A DNA stretch of 64,000 nt from Xylaria sp. FL1777 (lineage: Eukaryota > Ascomycota > Sordariomycetes > Xylariales > Xylariaceae): the NCBI GenBank assembly GCA_022578965.1, contig MU400511.1:496001-560000 (forward strand), in the 5' to 3' direction. Positions 37,701 to 52,474 of this stretch are shown here, one piece after another. Both the position numbers and the translations under genes were made by a program. A model generated the notes under the pieces. The model was given only the letters and a program-made list of their open reading frames with translations. It was not told where the DNA came from and did not search any database. Numbering within the stretch: the first letter of the stretch is position 1; each line of letters starts with the position of its first letter.

Positions 37701-39999
37701 CAAAATGTTATACTTTATAAGTATTATAAACAATTATTAATAATAGCTAAAAGCAAAAAATATATAAAGCTTTATTTTTTTTTTTTTTGTTATACTATTT
37801 TAAATTAAAAGTTTAGTACATATATTAATTGCATATTTATTATTTAGTTATAAAACTGTTTATTTTATAAGTTTAAAGGTAATATAGCTAAATATTTTCA
37901 AGCTAATATAATAATTATAGCAGTTAAAAAAAATCTTACGCTTAAAAACTCTAAAAAATAAATAGTTTTAACTAAAAATACTTTTATTTGCTTAACTAAA
38001 AAAAAAACTAAATTAAAACATAAATTAAAGCGTTTTTTTTAAGCTAATTTTATTGCTTAGCTTATTAAATGTAATATTAGTAAGCAATAATTTAGTATTA
38101 CTTAAAAAATTAGCATAACGCTTAAATATTTAAAGAAATAGCTAAAAAAATAAATTAAATAAGTTATATAAAGTAAAATAAAATAAAAAAATTAAACAAT
38201 TTGCTTACATAACAATGTTTTTTTTAATATAATTTGCGATTATTTTTTTTTATTGCATAGCTTATAAATTTTTTTTTAAGCGTAATAAATAAGAAAAAAA
38301 TAGTTATTATATAAAAAGTTAAGTTGCAATATTTATAAAAGCAAATATATAAAACTTTTATAACAAAAAAATTAAAAATATACAAAATAAGAATTATTAA
38401 TATTAAATTGCTAAATTTCTTTTTGTTTTTTTTTTAGTTTTTATTTCTTTAGCTTTATATAATTAAATAATTTTGCTTAATTTTTTATAGCAAGGTTTTA
38501 TTTTTGCTAAGCTTGCTTTAAACTTTGCTTAAATATTTACTGTTTTATTAAATGCTTATTATTACTTAATAGTAGCTTTAAATTATTACTAGTAATTTAA
38601 GCATATAAAATATAAACTAATAACTTTTTAAAGTATAATAATAATGTTTTTTGCTTTTTAGTAGTTTTAAGGTTTTTATTAAGTATTAAATAGTTTAAAC
38701 TAAAAGCAAAAAAAGCTGTTTAGTTTTAAATAAAAATAACAAAGCAATTAAAAGTAAAAAAACTTATATGTAAGCATTAATATAATAAAATAAACTTAAA
38801 TAGTTAAAACTAATAAGCAGTTTTTACTTTTGTTTTTTTTGTTTTTATGTATTTTTAAAAAAAAGCAATAATAATTTATACTAAAACTAAGCTATTTAAT
38901 TATTTAAAAAACGTTAAAATAAAATAAAAACTTATATTTTTAGCATAATAGTAAAAAAAGTGCTAACAAACTAATTGCTATAAAACTAACAAATATAAAA
39001 CTAATAAAAAAAAAGCTATAAAAAACGCGCTTAATTTTAAGCAAAAAAAAATAGTTTTATATATTATAACTTAATTATATAAACTTATATAATTAATAAA
39101 AATAAAAAACAAAATAATTAATAAAAAAACAAAAAATAAAAAAGAAAAAATCTATTGCTTTAGCTTTTATTAATTATTACTTTTTAAAGCGCTTTATAAT
39201 ATAGTAGCTAAAAAAATAAAATAAGCTATTATATTTTTTAGTACTTAAAATATTTAAAACGCTAAAAGTTATATTATAGTTTTTATAAACTTAAAAAGCT
39301 TTTATAACTTATTATATTTTTTTTGCTTTTTATAGCTTAACTGTTATAGCTTTAATTATTAAAAGCTTTATTATTTTAGTTTAGTTTTTAATAAATAGCT
39401 ATAGCATTAGTAATTTATATATTAAAGTTAAAATTCTTTAGTTTTTAGTACTTTTAGTTATTTTATATAAATTATTTTAATTTTTTGGAAAAAAACAACT
39501 TTTTTAATTTCTTGCTAGTTAGTTCTACTAATTAGTATTATTTATAATTAATATTTTTTTTAACTTTATAAAAGCTAATTTATTTATATAGTAGCTTTTT
39601 ATTATTAAACTTATTTATTAAAAGCATAGTATTATAAAAAAAAACAAAAGAGCTTTTTTTAAGCAGTTGTTTAATTTTATAAGCGTTTTTTTAAAATTTA
39701 GCTTTTATAGCTAATTTTTTTTTCTTAGTTATAATTGCTTTAACTTTTATAATATTTTAATTGCAGTGTTTTAGCTGCTTAACTTTAGCTTTAATAAAAT
39801 TTTTATAAAAAATAACATTTTGCTACTTAATTATTTTTTATGTTAGTATTATATTTTTTACTAGCAAAATTAGCATTTTTTTATATATTAGCTTATATAA
39901 GCTATAGCTATAATAATATATAAAAATATAATTTGTTTATATTACTAAATTTAAGTATTTTAGCTAATTTTTTTTAGTTTTATTTGTTATTTATATAAA
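34741..39999 (-). other. G2 region downstream of integrase (3' extra region), main part
   Basis: Continues, on the far side of G3, the 25801-26785 part. It matches 48397-51475 of G1 (inverted) and, from 37815 to 38905, 24400-25479. There is no long open frame on either strand. It is part of the more than 5 kb that separates integrase from the 3' LTR in this family. The stretch up to about 39,999 includes the expected end of integrase, not readable. Confidence 0.6.
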
Positions 40000-40710
40000 G
40001 CTTTTTTTTATTAGCTTATAGCTTTTTTTAATAAAGCTTTAAGCTTAAAAATAATAAGCTAAACTATAGTTTATTTTATAGCTTAAAATATTTACTATAT
40101 TTTTTATTTTTTCTTTAAATTTAAAGCTATTATTATACTTAATTTTAATAAGAACTTTATACTAAAATATAATCTTTTTTTTAATAAATTTAAGTATTCT
40201 TAAAAAGTTTATATGTTTTAAAAGTTTAGCTTTTAAATAAGTTGTTATTTTGTATTTTGCTTTTATAATAGCTTTAAATTTATTGCTTAATAGCATAGTT
40301 TATATATTTATAACTTAAAAAACCAAAAAATTTAAAAAATAATTAAAACAGTATTTTTTAGTTCTTTTGCTATTAGTAAATTTTTAGCAATTAAAACAAC
40401 TAGCAATTATAACATAAATATTTTAATAAAAGCTTTTTTAGTAATATTTTTAAGTTATTTGTTAAGTTATAAATATTTAGCCTTTATATGTTATTTTTTT
40501 ATAGTTTTTTTTAATAAAAGCTTTTTAGGTTTTTTTATTATTAATAACCTTTTTTAGCATTTTTTTAAACTTTGCTTTTTTTTAAAAAGTAAACTTATTA
40601 ACGAAAAATTTAAAGGCTTTTTTTCTAAAGTATTTCTGCTTTTTTTTTATTGTAAGTTTTTTTAGAATTTACTTAAAAATAAGATATTTAGCAATTTGCT
40701 TACTTTTTTT
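40000..40710 (-). pseudogene. pol: Integrase relic of G2
   Basis: Collinear with 22600-23300 of G1 by LTR-anchored coordinates. The same pieces are present with further transitions. It is dead and is called by homology within the window. Confidence 0.62.
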
Positions 40711-40789
40711 GCTTTAATCTTTTTTTAAATATAATAAAAGTTTTATTCTTTAATATATTAAGTTTTTAATTAGTTAATTGTTTGATTTT

Positions 40790-41900
40790 TTATACGTAAT
40801 AGTAATAGCTATTATATATAGTTAAAAATTAATAAAATCTTTTATATTTTTTTCTTAATAATTATTTAACTTATTTAATAGCTTAAAAAGTTTTTTAAAA
40901 AGCTTATTAATAGCTATATATTTTTTTTTTAGCACATAATAAAATATAAAATTAAAGGTCTTTATATATACTATTTATTTTATTAATTAAACATTTAGCA
41001 ATGCTAAAAATCCATTGTTTAATTAAGCTATAAAAACTTTTATATTAGTTTTTAAATAAAATATAATTTTATAAAAATAATTATGTAACTTTTAAAAAGT
41101 CTTAATAATAGCAAGCTTTTTTAGTTTTATAACATTATATTTTTTTTTAAAGCTTTTTTATGTTTTAAATTTATATTTTGCTAGCTTAATAGCTTTATTA
41201 ACTTTTTAGCATAAAATAGCATTTTAGCTAGTTTTAAAAATATTAACCTTTAATTAAATAAGTTTTTTTGTATAATTAAAAATAATAAAAATAAAAGCTG
41301 TTATAATAGCTTTTTAAAGCTTTTTTATAGCTTTTTTTTGCAGTTTTTTAAAACAAAATAGCTTATTTTTCTGTAATAAAACCATTAATAGTTTTATAAT
41401 TATAGCATACTTTTATATTTATATTTAGTAATATACTATTATTTTTAAAAAAAACTATATTTTTATAATGTTTTTGCAAGTTTTTTATTTAAGAATTTTT
41501 ATTACTTTTGCTTTTACTAAGCTTTTATTATTAGTGCTATATATATAACTAATTATTTTAGTTGTTTGTTTTGCTTATTTGCTTTTAAGTATACTAGCTA
41601 TAATTTTAGCTAGCTTAAAATTAAGCAGCATAATATTAAAATTCTTAAAATATTTTAGCATAAACTGTTTAATACTTAAAGTAATTTTATAATTATTATA
41701 CTTAGTAATAAATTTTTTAATTATTATATTATTAAAAAAAAGTTTGCATTTTATTAGTAATATATTATATAAAACCTTTAATAATACTTTTAAAAATTAA
41801 GCTATTAAATTTATTGCTTTTTGTAAAAAAATAATTATTTAAAAAAAGCTTATTAATATAAAAAAAGCAATTATTGCTTAGCTAAAAATAAAAAGTAGTA
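40790..41900 (-). pseudogene. pol: Reverse transcriptase-RNase H relic of G2
   Basis: Collinear with 21400-22520 of G1. At about 41720-41750 the minus strand reads KLFFNNIIIK, the FxDD active-site box with both Asp changed to Asn, exactly as in G0 and G1. Many stops elsewhere. Inactive. Confidence 0.75.
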
Positions 41901-44900
41901 TTTAATTATATTTTAAAAATAAATTAACTATAAAAATTACTTTATATATTGCAAACTTTTTAAAAAACTTATTATAGCTTTAAAAAAAATTAGCATTATA
42001 TATAATAACTACGTTTATTTTTATAGCTAAATTAATTAATTAAACCTTTTTATTTTTTTTTTGTATTAAAAACCAAGCGTTATAATATAAGTTGTAAGCT
42101 TTTTTAAAAACGTTATGCTTAAGTTAAATCTTTAAAACCTTTATAGTAATATTTTTTAAAGGTTTAAAAATTAAAATGCTATAAACTTGCTATGCTTTAT
42201 AAAAAACTGTTTTAATTTTATAAAAAAAAAAAATCTTATTATATATTTTTTTTATTTTAAAAAAGTCCTAAAAAAGTGCTATTTTTTTATAATACTATAT
42301 TTTAGTTAGTAATGCTACTTTTTATTAAGTAAAGTTAGTTATATAAAACTTTTTTAAAAAAATAGCTAATTATTTAGTAGTTAATTAAGTATTTTTAGAA
42401 ATAATGCTAAAACATAAATATATGTTTTAATAAATGCTATTTTGTTAAAATAACACAAAATCTTTTAAATAATAGCTTGCTTTCTTTAAAGCTTGCTTTT
42501 TTTACTTATAAAATTTAAATAAAACAGTACTATTAAATAATATATTATTTTTAAAATAAATTTTCTTATTTTTTATTTTATATATTATATTTAAAATTAT
42601 TATTTTATTTCTTATTAATTTATTAGTTTTTAAAGCTTAAAAAGTTAATAATGCTTAAATTAAAATTATAATTAAGTTATACTTGCTTTTTAATTTATAT
42701 GTAAGATTTTTAGTTTTTATAATTGTTAATCTTTTAACGTTTTTTTGCTTTAGCGCTTTTTTTATTATAATTAAAAGTATTTTAAATAATTAATTATTAT
42801 TAAAAATAACGCAAACTTTTTTATTGTTTTATATTTTTAAATTTTTAAAAAGTTTAATATTTTATGTAAAAAAAATTAAAAAAACTATTAATATTATATT
42901 ATTATATAAGTTTTAATTCTTTTAAAAGTTTATATTTATATATTTTTTTAAACTGTGTTTTTTTAATTTTTTTTTTGCTTTTTTTTGCTAATTATTAAAT
43001 TCTTTATTTAAAGTTTAGTATTTTTATGCCTTATATAGCTTATTTGCTAAGCTAATAGTTTAACAAATATATATTAGTTTTTTAGTTATTAATATTTTTA
43101 AGCTTTTAAACTTAGTTCTTTAATATAATTTATTATTAATATAATAATTTAGCTAGTTTTAAATATTATATTAGCTATTATATAAAAGCTCTAAAAATAT
43201 AAACTTATTTATAATTTTATAATAAAGTTTATGTTTAGTAATAAAAAATAAGTAGCTTGTTTTTTATTAACTATATATAGCAAAAAAAGCAGCAATTTTT
43301 TATTTATTTAAATAGTAGTTTTTAAGCATTTTATATATTTAATAAAATTACTAGTTTAATTAAATTCTTTTTAAGTTATATTTATATTTTTAGTAATAAA
43401 GCTATTTTTATTAACAAATAAATCTATAATAATATTAAACTACGCTTTAAAGTTAATAATCTTAGTAATATTTCTTTTATAAATTTTATTTTTAATTTTT
43501 ATAGTAAGCTTTAAGTAAAGCTATATATATTTTTTTAGCTTTATAACGCTTAAAAATATAGCTAAAATACTTTATAATTTTAGCAGTAAAGCTAATATAA
43601 AGCATAAATTTAAAAAGCTTAAGTATTTTTAGTTAAAATAATCTATTAAGCTTAAGTTTTTTTTATTATAAAATTTATACTTTAATGTTTTTTTAAATAA
43701 GTTTAAGCTATTATTATTAATATAATTATTATATTTTTTATAAATCTTTATTTTAAAAAAGTTAAAAGTTTAATTAGCACTTTTTAAAATTATTAATGCT
43801 AGCTATATTAGCTTTTTAAGCTTTTTTTTTTTTTTTAGTATTATTAATATAAAATTAGCACTAAATTAAAGTTTAGTTAAAAATACTACTTTTTTTAAAA
43901 GTAATATAAGTATAACAATTAATAACTTTTGCTTTTTTAAGTTATCTTTAAATAATAAATATATAATATTATATTAGTTTAAAATTTTAAAAAGTATTTT
44001 ATTAAACTTTAGCTTATTTTTTAACGTTTAAAAATTAAAAGCAATATAAGCAAAAAATAATATTACTTAATTATTTTATTAGTTTTAATCGCAAAAAACT
44101 TTTATTATTTTATAGTGTTGCTTTTTTAAAAAAGCAGCTATAAAGCTAAATTAAAGCATATAAATATACATAATAAAACTATTATATTTTATTTTTTTAT
44201 TTATTTATGCTACTAAATAATTTAATAAAAAGCTAGTTTTATAAGTACTACTAAATAATTTATATTTATTAAGCTAACTAGCTAATTATAATATTAGCTA
44301 AAAACTTTTTTGTGCTTTTTTAATTGCTAGCTATTAAAATTTTATATTATTTTTTAAAAAGTTTATGTTTTTATAAAAAAAAGCATTTTTTATGTTTATT
44401 TAAGTTAAAATTTCCTGCAATAAAGTTTTTACTTAAGCTTTATATTTTAACTTATTGCTTTTTTTTTTTAAAATAAGTTATAATATATTTAATTTAATTT
44501 GCTAACTTAAATTTTTACTAAAGTTATTTAAAAGTAATAATATTGTTTTTAATATTAGCTTAAGTATTTTTGTTGCTTTAAAATATAACTTAACTTTTAT
44601 TTAAACAATTATTTAAATAAAAACACTAAAATACTTTAAAACTTTTAGTATAAAGTTCTTAAAAATAATATTTGTTTTTTTGTTTAAAAAGTTCTTAGAT
44701 TTTTTAGCTTACATTTTTTTAAATTTTAAGCTTTTTTTTATAAGTTTTGCTTTTTAAATTTCTTAAAACTTTTAATAATTAAAACTTTTTAGTTTTAATA
44801 AAATATTTTGCTTATAAAAATTATTATTTATTTATATATTTTTAGTATTAAACTAAATAAAAAACTTATTATTATTTAAATAAATTTTTTTAATTGTTTA

Positions 44901-47900
44901 ACTTATAAAAGGCTTTTTTTTTTGTTTTTTAGGTTTTTTTTTACTTTTTGTTTAATAAAAAACAGCTTTTTTAAATAAAAGCTTATAATAATTAGCTTAA
45001 AATATATTTACATTAATTTTTTTGCTTAATATATAGCTTTGCAAAACTTTAGTACTATTTATATTATAAAAAGTGCTTTATATAAAGTTTTAATTAGTTG
45101 TAATAAAGCTATTATTTAGCTTGCTATTTATTAAGTTATTTTTTTTAATATTATAAGCTTTTGTTAGTTTTATTTTATAAAACATACTAATTTAATTATT
45201 AAACTTTTTATTTAAAATTTAGTTTAGCTGCTTATTATTTAACTAATAAAGTTTTTTTTTCTTTTAACTTTTTTGCTTGCTTTTTATTTTAGCATTTAAA
45301 TTTTTATTATTTAAAACAAAGTTTTTTTTCTATAATTAATAATAAGCTTTTTACTTTAATAGCTTATTATTGCTTAAAACGAAGTTATATATTTACTTTA
45401 ATGTAGCATTAAGAATTTTTTCTTTATTTTTTCTAATTTTTATAACTTTAAAAAAAACTTTTATATATTTAAAGCTTGCAAAGAATTCTAGCTTTTTTAA
45501 ACACTATTTAAAGTTTTAGTATATAATGTTTTTTTTTTTAATTTATAAGTAAAACTACATTTATAAACATAATAATTATTTATGCTACATTTTTAACAAA
45601 TAATTCTTTTTATTAAATAAAGATTATTTAACTTTACTTGTTATAAAAAATTAAACGATTATTTTTTTTGTTTTTGTTTTTTAACGTTATATTTACTTTT
45701 TTATAAATATTTAAAAGTTATAGCATTAATGCTAAATATTTGTTTTTTTAGTAAATTTATATTAATTTTATAATATTATAATATTTATAATTTTTAATTA
45801 ATTAGCTAAACATATTAATTTTGTAGTTTTTTTAATATTTCTTTTAGTTTTTTTTTTATAATTACTATGTTTTTTTGCTTTAACTTTAGCTGCTATATTT
45901 ACTTAGTAATATTATTTATGTTTTATTTATAAACAAAATATTAAGCTAATTTTACTTGCTGCTTTTTAATAATAACTATTTTTGCAGCTAATATAGTTAT
46001 ATTAATAGTTAATTTAGCAGCATTAATAATAATATATAAAAGCTTATTAAAATTATAATTATATAAATAATTAACTTTTTTTTATGTTTTATATACTTTT
46101 TTTGTTTTTTTAAAGTAAAAATTTAGCTTAAACTTTTTATTAATTTAATTGTTTAATATTTTATAAAAGTTTTTATAAAACATTTTATTTAAGTTATTAT
46201 ATAACTTTTTAAAAAACTTTATTATTTTATTAATAATATTTTAATTTAGTTTTTTAAGCAAACCTTAAATAAATTAAAAATTAAAATAGTAGTTTTTTTA
46301 AGCTTTAATATTTTTAGCATACATTTAATGCTAAAAAAAGTAAGTTTTAAAATTAATAAAGTATATAACTTTTAAGCAAGCTTTAAAATTTTATAATATA
46401 ATAATAGCAAACTTATTTTGCTTAAAGTTTTAAAGCTTAAACTTTTGCTTAAGTAGTTTATAAGCTTTAGTTTATAACAAACAATTCTTTAGTATTATTT
46501 TTATTATTTTTTTTGTTTAAAAAGTATTATAATAAACAAAAACTTGTTTAATTTTGTTAATGTTTTTAAAGCGCTTTACGCAAAAGAAAATATTTAAATC
46601 GTTTAGCTATTTATTTACTTTTAACTTATTAAACAGTAAATATTAGTTTAACTTTAAGTTAAAAAGCATAAATAATAGTTTAATTTTAATATTATGCTTA
46701 TTATTAAAATAGCTTAAACTAAATAAAGTTGCTTTAATACTTTTTAAAAATAATAAGCTAGTTATTTTTATTTTTTTTGTTTGTAAGTAATTTTAACATT
46801 TTTTATATATTAAAGTAAAAAAATCTAACGATTTTTTATAGCTAAATTACTTAACTAAGCTATAATTCTTAAACTTTTAAGTTATATAATAAAACAAAAT
46901 AAAGTTTATATAAAAATAATAAAAAAAATAAGCTATAAAAAATAATAAAAGTAAACTAAATAAAAATATAAGTTTAAAAAAAAAAAAAGGTATAAAGTAC
47001 TAAAAATTTCTAGGTATTTTAAGTATTTAAGTTTTTTTGTGCTATTTTTTTAAACTTTTTTTTTAAGAAATTTAACGATTTTTTTTGTTTACATTTATAA
47101 AAATTACTAGCTTATTTTTTATAGCTTTTTAAGTTTTTTTTTAAATGCCTTTATGTTTTTATTTTTTATACGCTTTTATTTTTTTGTATGCTTTATAACG
47201 TTTAGTTTTTTTGTTTTTTAATTTAGCTTGCTTTGCTTTATGCAAGTTTTATTAAGCAAGCTTTATTTTTTTATAGCTTTTTATTTATAAAAATAGCATG
47301 CTTTTTTCTTTTTTTTAAAGCTTTTTTATTTAATAATAAGTACTATAAAAAAGTAATAGCTGCGTTTTGCGTAAAGTTTTTAAGCAATAGCTAGCTTACA
47401 CTTAAAAAACCTTGCTTTTTATTTTTTAATAAAAAACTATATTAGCTTAAAAAACAAAATATATTTTTAATTATTAATAGCTTTATATATTAATGCATAA
47501 GCTTAAACTTATTTAATATAAATAAATGTTAGTTTTGTTTATATTATAGCTTTTTAAAAGTTTTAATAACTTTTATTCTTTTTTAAGCCTATTTTTTATT
47601 TTTTTTTACTTATATAAAAGCAATTATGCTTTTTTTTTTGTAAAGCATTAGCTTTTTAGCAAAAATTTTTTCTTTTTAGTTTTTTAAAAGTTTTTAATAA
47701 ACAGTTTTTTAGCTACGCTATTTTAAAGATTGTATTAACATTTTAATACTTAATTGTTGTTTTACTAAAAAAAATAAAAACGCTTTATAAGCTAAATTAA
47801 AAAAAACAATTTAATATTTTTATATGTTTATTTTAAGCTTTATTAATTAAAAGCTATTAGCTTAAATATTTATTGCTTAATTATAATTAAACTGCTTGTG

Positions 47901-48070
47901 TTAAATAAGCTTTATTTATTACTAGCTAAAGCAGCTAAACATAATATATTATAACTTTTTTATAAAAATTATAGCAATTAATAAATAAATGAATTAAATA
48001 TATAAATTAGCAATAATAAATTGCTTGTTTATTAGTTTTATAGTATTATTTATAATAAGTAAAAAATTAG
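41901..48070 (-). other. G2 5' internal region (gag/protease expected), no readable frame
   Basis: About 6.1 kb between reverse transcriptase and the 5' LTR, collinear with G1 15240-21400 and G0 3001-9159. Stops are dense in all frames; gag and protease cannot be placed. Confidence 0.6.
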
Positions 48071-48088
48071 CTTTATTAAAAACATTAA

Positions 48089-48392
48089 TAAAATAAAGCA
48101 GTATAATTACGCAAAATTTATTATAATATTTTAATTATAAAAAAATAAGTTATAACTTATATATTTAAGCAATTAAGCTATATATAAATTAAAAAATTAA
48201 ACGATTAATTAAAAAGCTATTTAATAATATAAATAAAGCAACTATAGTTAATTTTTATAATATTATACATAATAATTAAATTTATACTTTAAAATTTAGC
48301 GTAATACTTATACTTTTATTCCTACTATATAACTTAGCTTAAACTTACTTTAACTAGCTAGTTAGCTCATTTAGCCACTTTATTTTACTTTA
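48089..48392 (-). repeat. 5' LTR of G2 (304 bp)
   Basis: Plus-strand reading starts TAAAATAAAGCAGTATAATT and ends TTTACTTTA, followed by ATAT (48393-48396). Paired with 25484-25787. The primer site next to it (48070-48088) reads TTAATGTTTTTAATAAAGC on the minus strand. Confidence 0.9.
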
Positions 48393-48396
48393 ATAT
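48393..48396. other. Right target site duplication of G2 (ATAT)
   Basis: Matches 25480-25483. Confidence 0.65.
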
Positions 48397-51300
48397 ATAT
48401 TAAACTTTTATTTTAAAATAATGCAGCAAAAAAAAAAAAAATAAAGCTTTATATATTTTTTACTTTTAGCTATTATTAATAATTATTTATAATCCTTACA
48501 AAGTATAGCATTTTATATTTTAAATAGCTATATAAACATAGCTATAAGTTAGCAAAAATTATAAAAGATTTAATATATATATTTGCTTTAAAAACTGCTT
48601 TTAATTGCTTTTATATATAATAAGCAAAATTTTAAATGCTTTTGTTTTTTTATTTAACTAAAGTTAGCTTAAATATATTAATTTATATAGCATATATAAA
48701 AAAAATTATAATTAACTTTTTATTAAATATATTTATTGCTAGTATTATTACTAAAAATTTTAATTTATAAATAGCTTAATGCTTAATTATATAAAACAAA
48801 AAAAGTTAGTTAAATAAAAAAAACAAAATTTAAAAAAAAAAAAAGTATATATATTTTATTACTTATTAATAAATTTAACTTTTTAAATATTATAAGTATA
48901 ACTATTTATTAGCTAAATAGTATTAATTTTTTAAATATTAATTAATTGCTATAATGCTTTTTAATTATTAAAGATTTTATTAATAATAAGAAAATTATTT
49001 TTTAAATGCTTAGTTAAGCAAGCATTAATTATACTACTTAAAAACAAAAACTCTATAATAAAAGCGTAAACTAAGTAGTTTAAAAACTTAAGCACTAAAG
49101 AAAAAAATTGCAAAAAAAATTTAAGCTTTAAAACTACTTAAAAAAAAACAGATTAAAAAAAAAAACAAGCTTTTTTTTTATATTTATTAAAGCTTAAATT
49201 ATTTATTTTGCTATTAATAATAATAAATATTTAAAAAAAATAAGTTATAAGTATATTAAAAAAAAGCTAAAAAGTAATTATTTAATTAATTAAAATTATT
49301 TGCTTATTTTTTAATTAATATTAATATAAACATATAAAAAATAATTATTATAAAAACATTTAATAATTAATAATTTATTTTAGTAATAAAATAATTAATT
49401 AATAAATTAAAAATAATATAGTAAATTTATAAAAAAAAAGTACGCTTGTTTAAAAATATATATTTTAGCTTTTTTTTTATTATATTTGTTTTATTAAACT
49501 TTTTATTTATATTTAATTTTGCTATTTTACTTACTTAATAAGTTTTAACTTTTTATATTTAATATAAATGCTTTTAGCATTTATATTTAAAAAATCTTGC
49601 AATTATTAAAAAATAATAACTTAAATTAGCAATTAAAAATATTAAACTATATATAGCAAATAATACTAATATTAATATTTATATTTTATACTTTTTATAC
49701 TATTTGCTTTTATATTTTTAATTTATATTAAAATTTCTAACTTGTTTATATTTTTTATTAAATTGCAAAATATAGCAAAAATATATATATGCTTAAATAT
49801 TATTAAAAATTGCTTTTATTATATATATATGCTTTTAATTATTATATTTTTTATTTTTAAAGAAATTATTAGTATTGCAAATTAACTAAAAATAAAAGCA
49901 TTTTTTTTAAAAAGTTTTAAAAAGCTAATATTTAATACTAAAGCATATAAGCAATTAGCACAAAAAATAACAAACTTTAAAAAAAAAACAAAAGAAAAAA
50001 AAGATAAGCATATATATATAAACTTAACTGCTAATTATAAAAAGCTTCTTTTTAAAAACTAATAGCTTTTTAAAAATAGCTTTAAAAAAAAGCTAATAAT
50101 TATTAAAAATTTAAAGTATAAAAAATATTTAGCTTGTTAGCTTTTTTTATAAATTAAAAAACTAGATATAAAAAATATTTAGCTAAAAAACATATTACTT
50201 TTTTTAGTTAATGTTTTTTTAAAGTTCGTTTTAAAGTTTTATTTTATATAAAAAAAAATAACTGTTATAAAAAGTTTGTTTTTTAAAAACTTAAAAAAAA
50301 AAAAAAAAGTAGTACTAAAAAAGCACTTTAGTTATATATTCTTTAAAAATAAAAAAACCTACTAAAACTTATTTTTAAATTTAATTTAATAAATATAAAA
50401 AAAAGTAATATACTTAATATATAAAAGGTATTATAATAAAAAAGCGTTAAAATATTAGTAGTTTATATTATACGTAATTTTAATAAAAGTTTTTTATATT
50501 TTTAATTTATTGCTTAATAAAAAAGCGCTTAATTTTTAAAGAAAAGCTTTTATAATATATTTTGCTATATAAAACTGCTTAATAAATGCAAATAAAATGC
50601 TATTTTATATGCTTAAACTAAAAACTAAATATTTAAAGGCATTTTTATAAGCTACAAACTAAATATTAAAATTTATAGCTATAAAAAGTTTTATAATATT
50701 AATATAATACTTATTAAAAATTAAAAAATACTGCAAAAATAATAATTTTTGCTTTAATAAGTTTAATATTATATTTATAAAAAATTTAATAGTTTTAGTA
50801 ATAAAGCTAAAACTATATAAAAAATCAAAACTTATAATATAAAAACTAAATATTTAATAGTTATTATTTATAAAATTTTTAAAAAAACTGCTATTAAAAA
50901 AAGCTTTAAACAATTATTAAAAAAATAATAATATAAAACATTTTAATAAATTAAAGCTTTATAATAAACAAAAGCTAGCTTATTATTTTTTGCTAAGTAA
51001 AGTTTTAAAAACAATATATAAAAATAATAAAAAGCAATAGCTAAAAACTTTCTTTTTAAAATAATAAATAGCTGCTAAAAAAACTTATTAATATAAATAA
51101 AAGTATTTAAATTACTAAAAAAAGCTTGCTATTTATAACTACTATAAAAACTTTTATAAAATAAACACTATAAAATAAAAAATTAAAGCTATTTATATTA
51201 TAAATATTCTTATAAAGCTAAACGCTAAAAAATAGCTAAATAAGCATAAAATAAAAGCTTTATTAAATATATTACTTTAGCTATATATAAATAAAAAAGC

Positions 51301-52474
51301 TAAAGCTTTAAAAATAAATATTAAACTTAAATATAATTAGTTTATAAAAAATCTTTTTATAAACTAACAAAACATAAAGTAAGCTATAATAATTGCTATA
51401 ACTTTTTAAATAAAATATTTTATAATAAAATATTGCTTAAATAATTATTAAATTATTATTTTTATTAATATTGTTTTAAAAGTAGTATATATTTTAAACT
51501 TTAAACATGCTACTAATAAAAATAACAAACAAGTTTTTTAAAAATTATAAAAGTATTAAATAATAAAGCATTTTAATATAAAAGTTATATTAAGCTATTT
51601 TATATTTTTTTACTTTTGCTAATATAATAACTATATATATAAATTTATTAAAGCTTTATATTTATATTATATGTTTTATAACTTAATAAGCTAATATTTA
51701 AAAAAAAGTATTAATAATTAAAAAAGTTATAAATAGCTTATTTAATTTTTAAAAGTAAACTTTAAAAAGTACTTTAGCTTTTTATTGTAAAAAGATTTAT
51801 GTTTATTGCTTTTAATAAGCATTAAACTTTATTATTTCTTAAAAAAACTAAAAGTAACTTTTTTTAGATTTAATAAGTTAGCTTTTTTATTATTAAGCGC
51901 TAAAAATATATAAAGTAAAAAAAAAACGCTTTAAAAAAAACTAAAAGTTAATTGTTTTATTTTTTTAGTGCTTTTTACTTTAAAGCACAAAAAAAGTTTT
52001 TAGCAAAAAAAACTAACAGTTATACTAAAAAAATCTTATTATAAATAATATAAAAACGTTTTAATAGTATAAAGTTATTTTGCTATAAATACTTTTATAA
52101 ATATTTTTTTTTTTAAGTATAATAAGCTAAGTATAAAACTTAGCTAAGCTTAATAATTTAAAAAAAAAAAAGTATAAACTTTTTATAAGCACTTTTATAA
52201 AAAAAACGCTAAATATTCTTAAAAGCTTTTGCTTATATATTTAAATATATAAAAAAGCTAAAACTAGTTTTAATAAAGCTATAATACTTTTATAAGCGCT
52301 AAAACTTAAGCTATTTTTAAACATAGCAAAAAAAATAAAAAAGAACTTATAAAACTAAATAAGCAAAGAAAAATAATATTAACTTTGTTTAAAAAACGCT
52401 AATAAAAATAAGAAACTTTATAATTATAAGTATTAAAATAAACTAAAAATAGCTATATTTTAATAAAAAAAAAT
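48397..52474 (+). other. G1 3' extra region after the G2 insertion
   Basis: About 4.1 kb, continuing G1 from 25483 to its 3' LTR. It matches, inverted, 25788-26785 plus 34741-37815 of G2. The empty G3 site lies near 51475. At about 51787-52005 the plus strand carries the counterpart of the shared 72-codon frame of G2, with stops added at former Gln codons. A run of nine A at 52465-52473 is the polypurine tract. Confidence 0.65.

Larger units (their letters stand above)
25484..48392 (-). mobile_element. G2: second ~15-kb Ty3/gypsy copy, inserted in G1 and split by G3
   Basis: Same family as G0 and G1, in minus orientation. The 304-bp LTRs at 25484-25787 (3') and 48089-48392 (5') are direct repeats. 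Subtracting G3 and its duplicated 5 bases leaves about 14,959 bp, nearly identical to G1. Pol relics read on the minus strand at about 40790-41900 (reverse transcriptase-RNase H) and 40000-40710 (integrase). A tract of nine A on the minus strand sits just inside the 3' LTR. The element sits exactly between two halves of G1, with ATAT on each side. Confidence 0.9.
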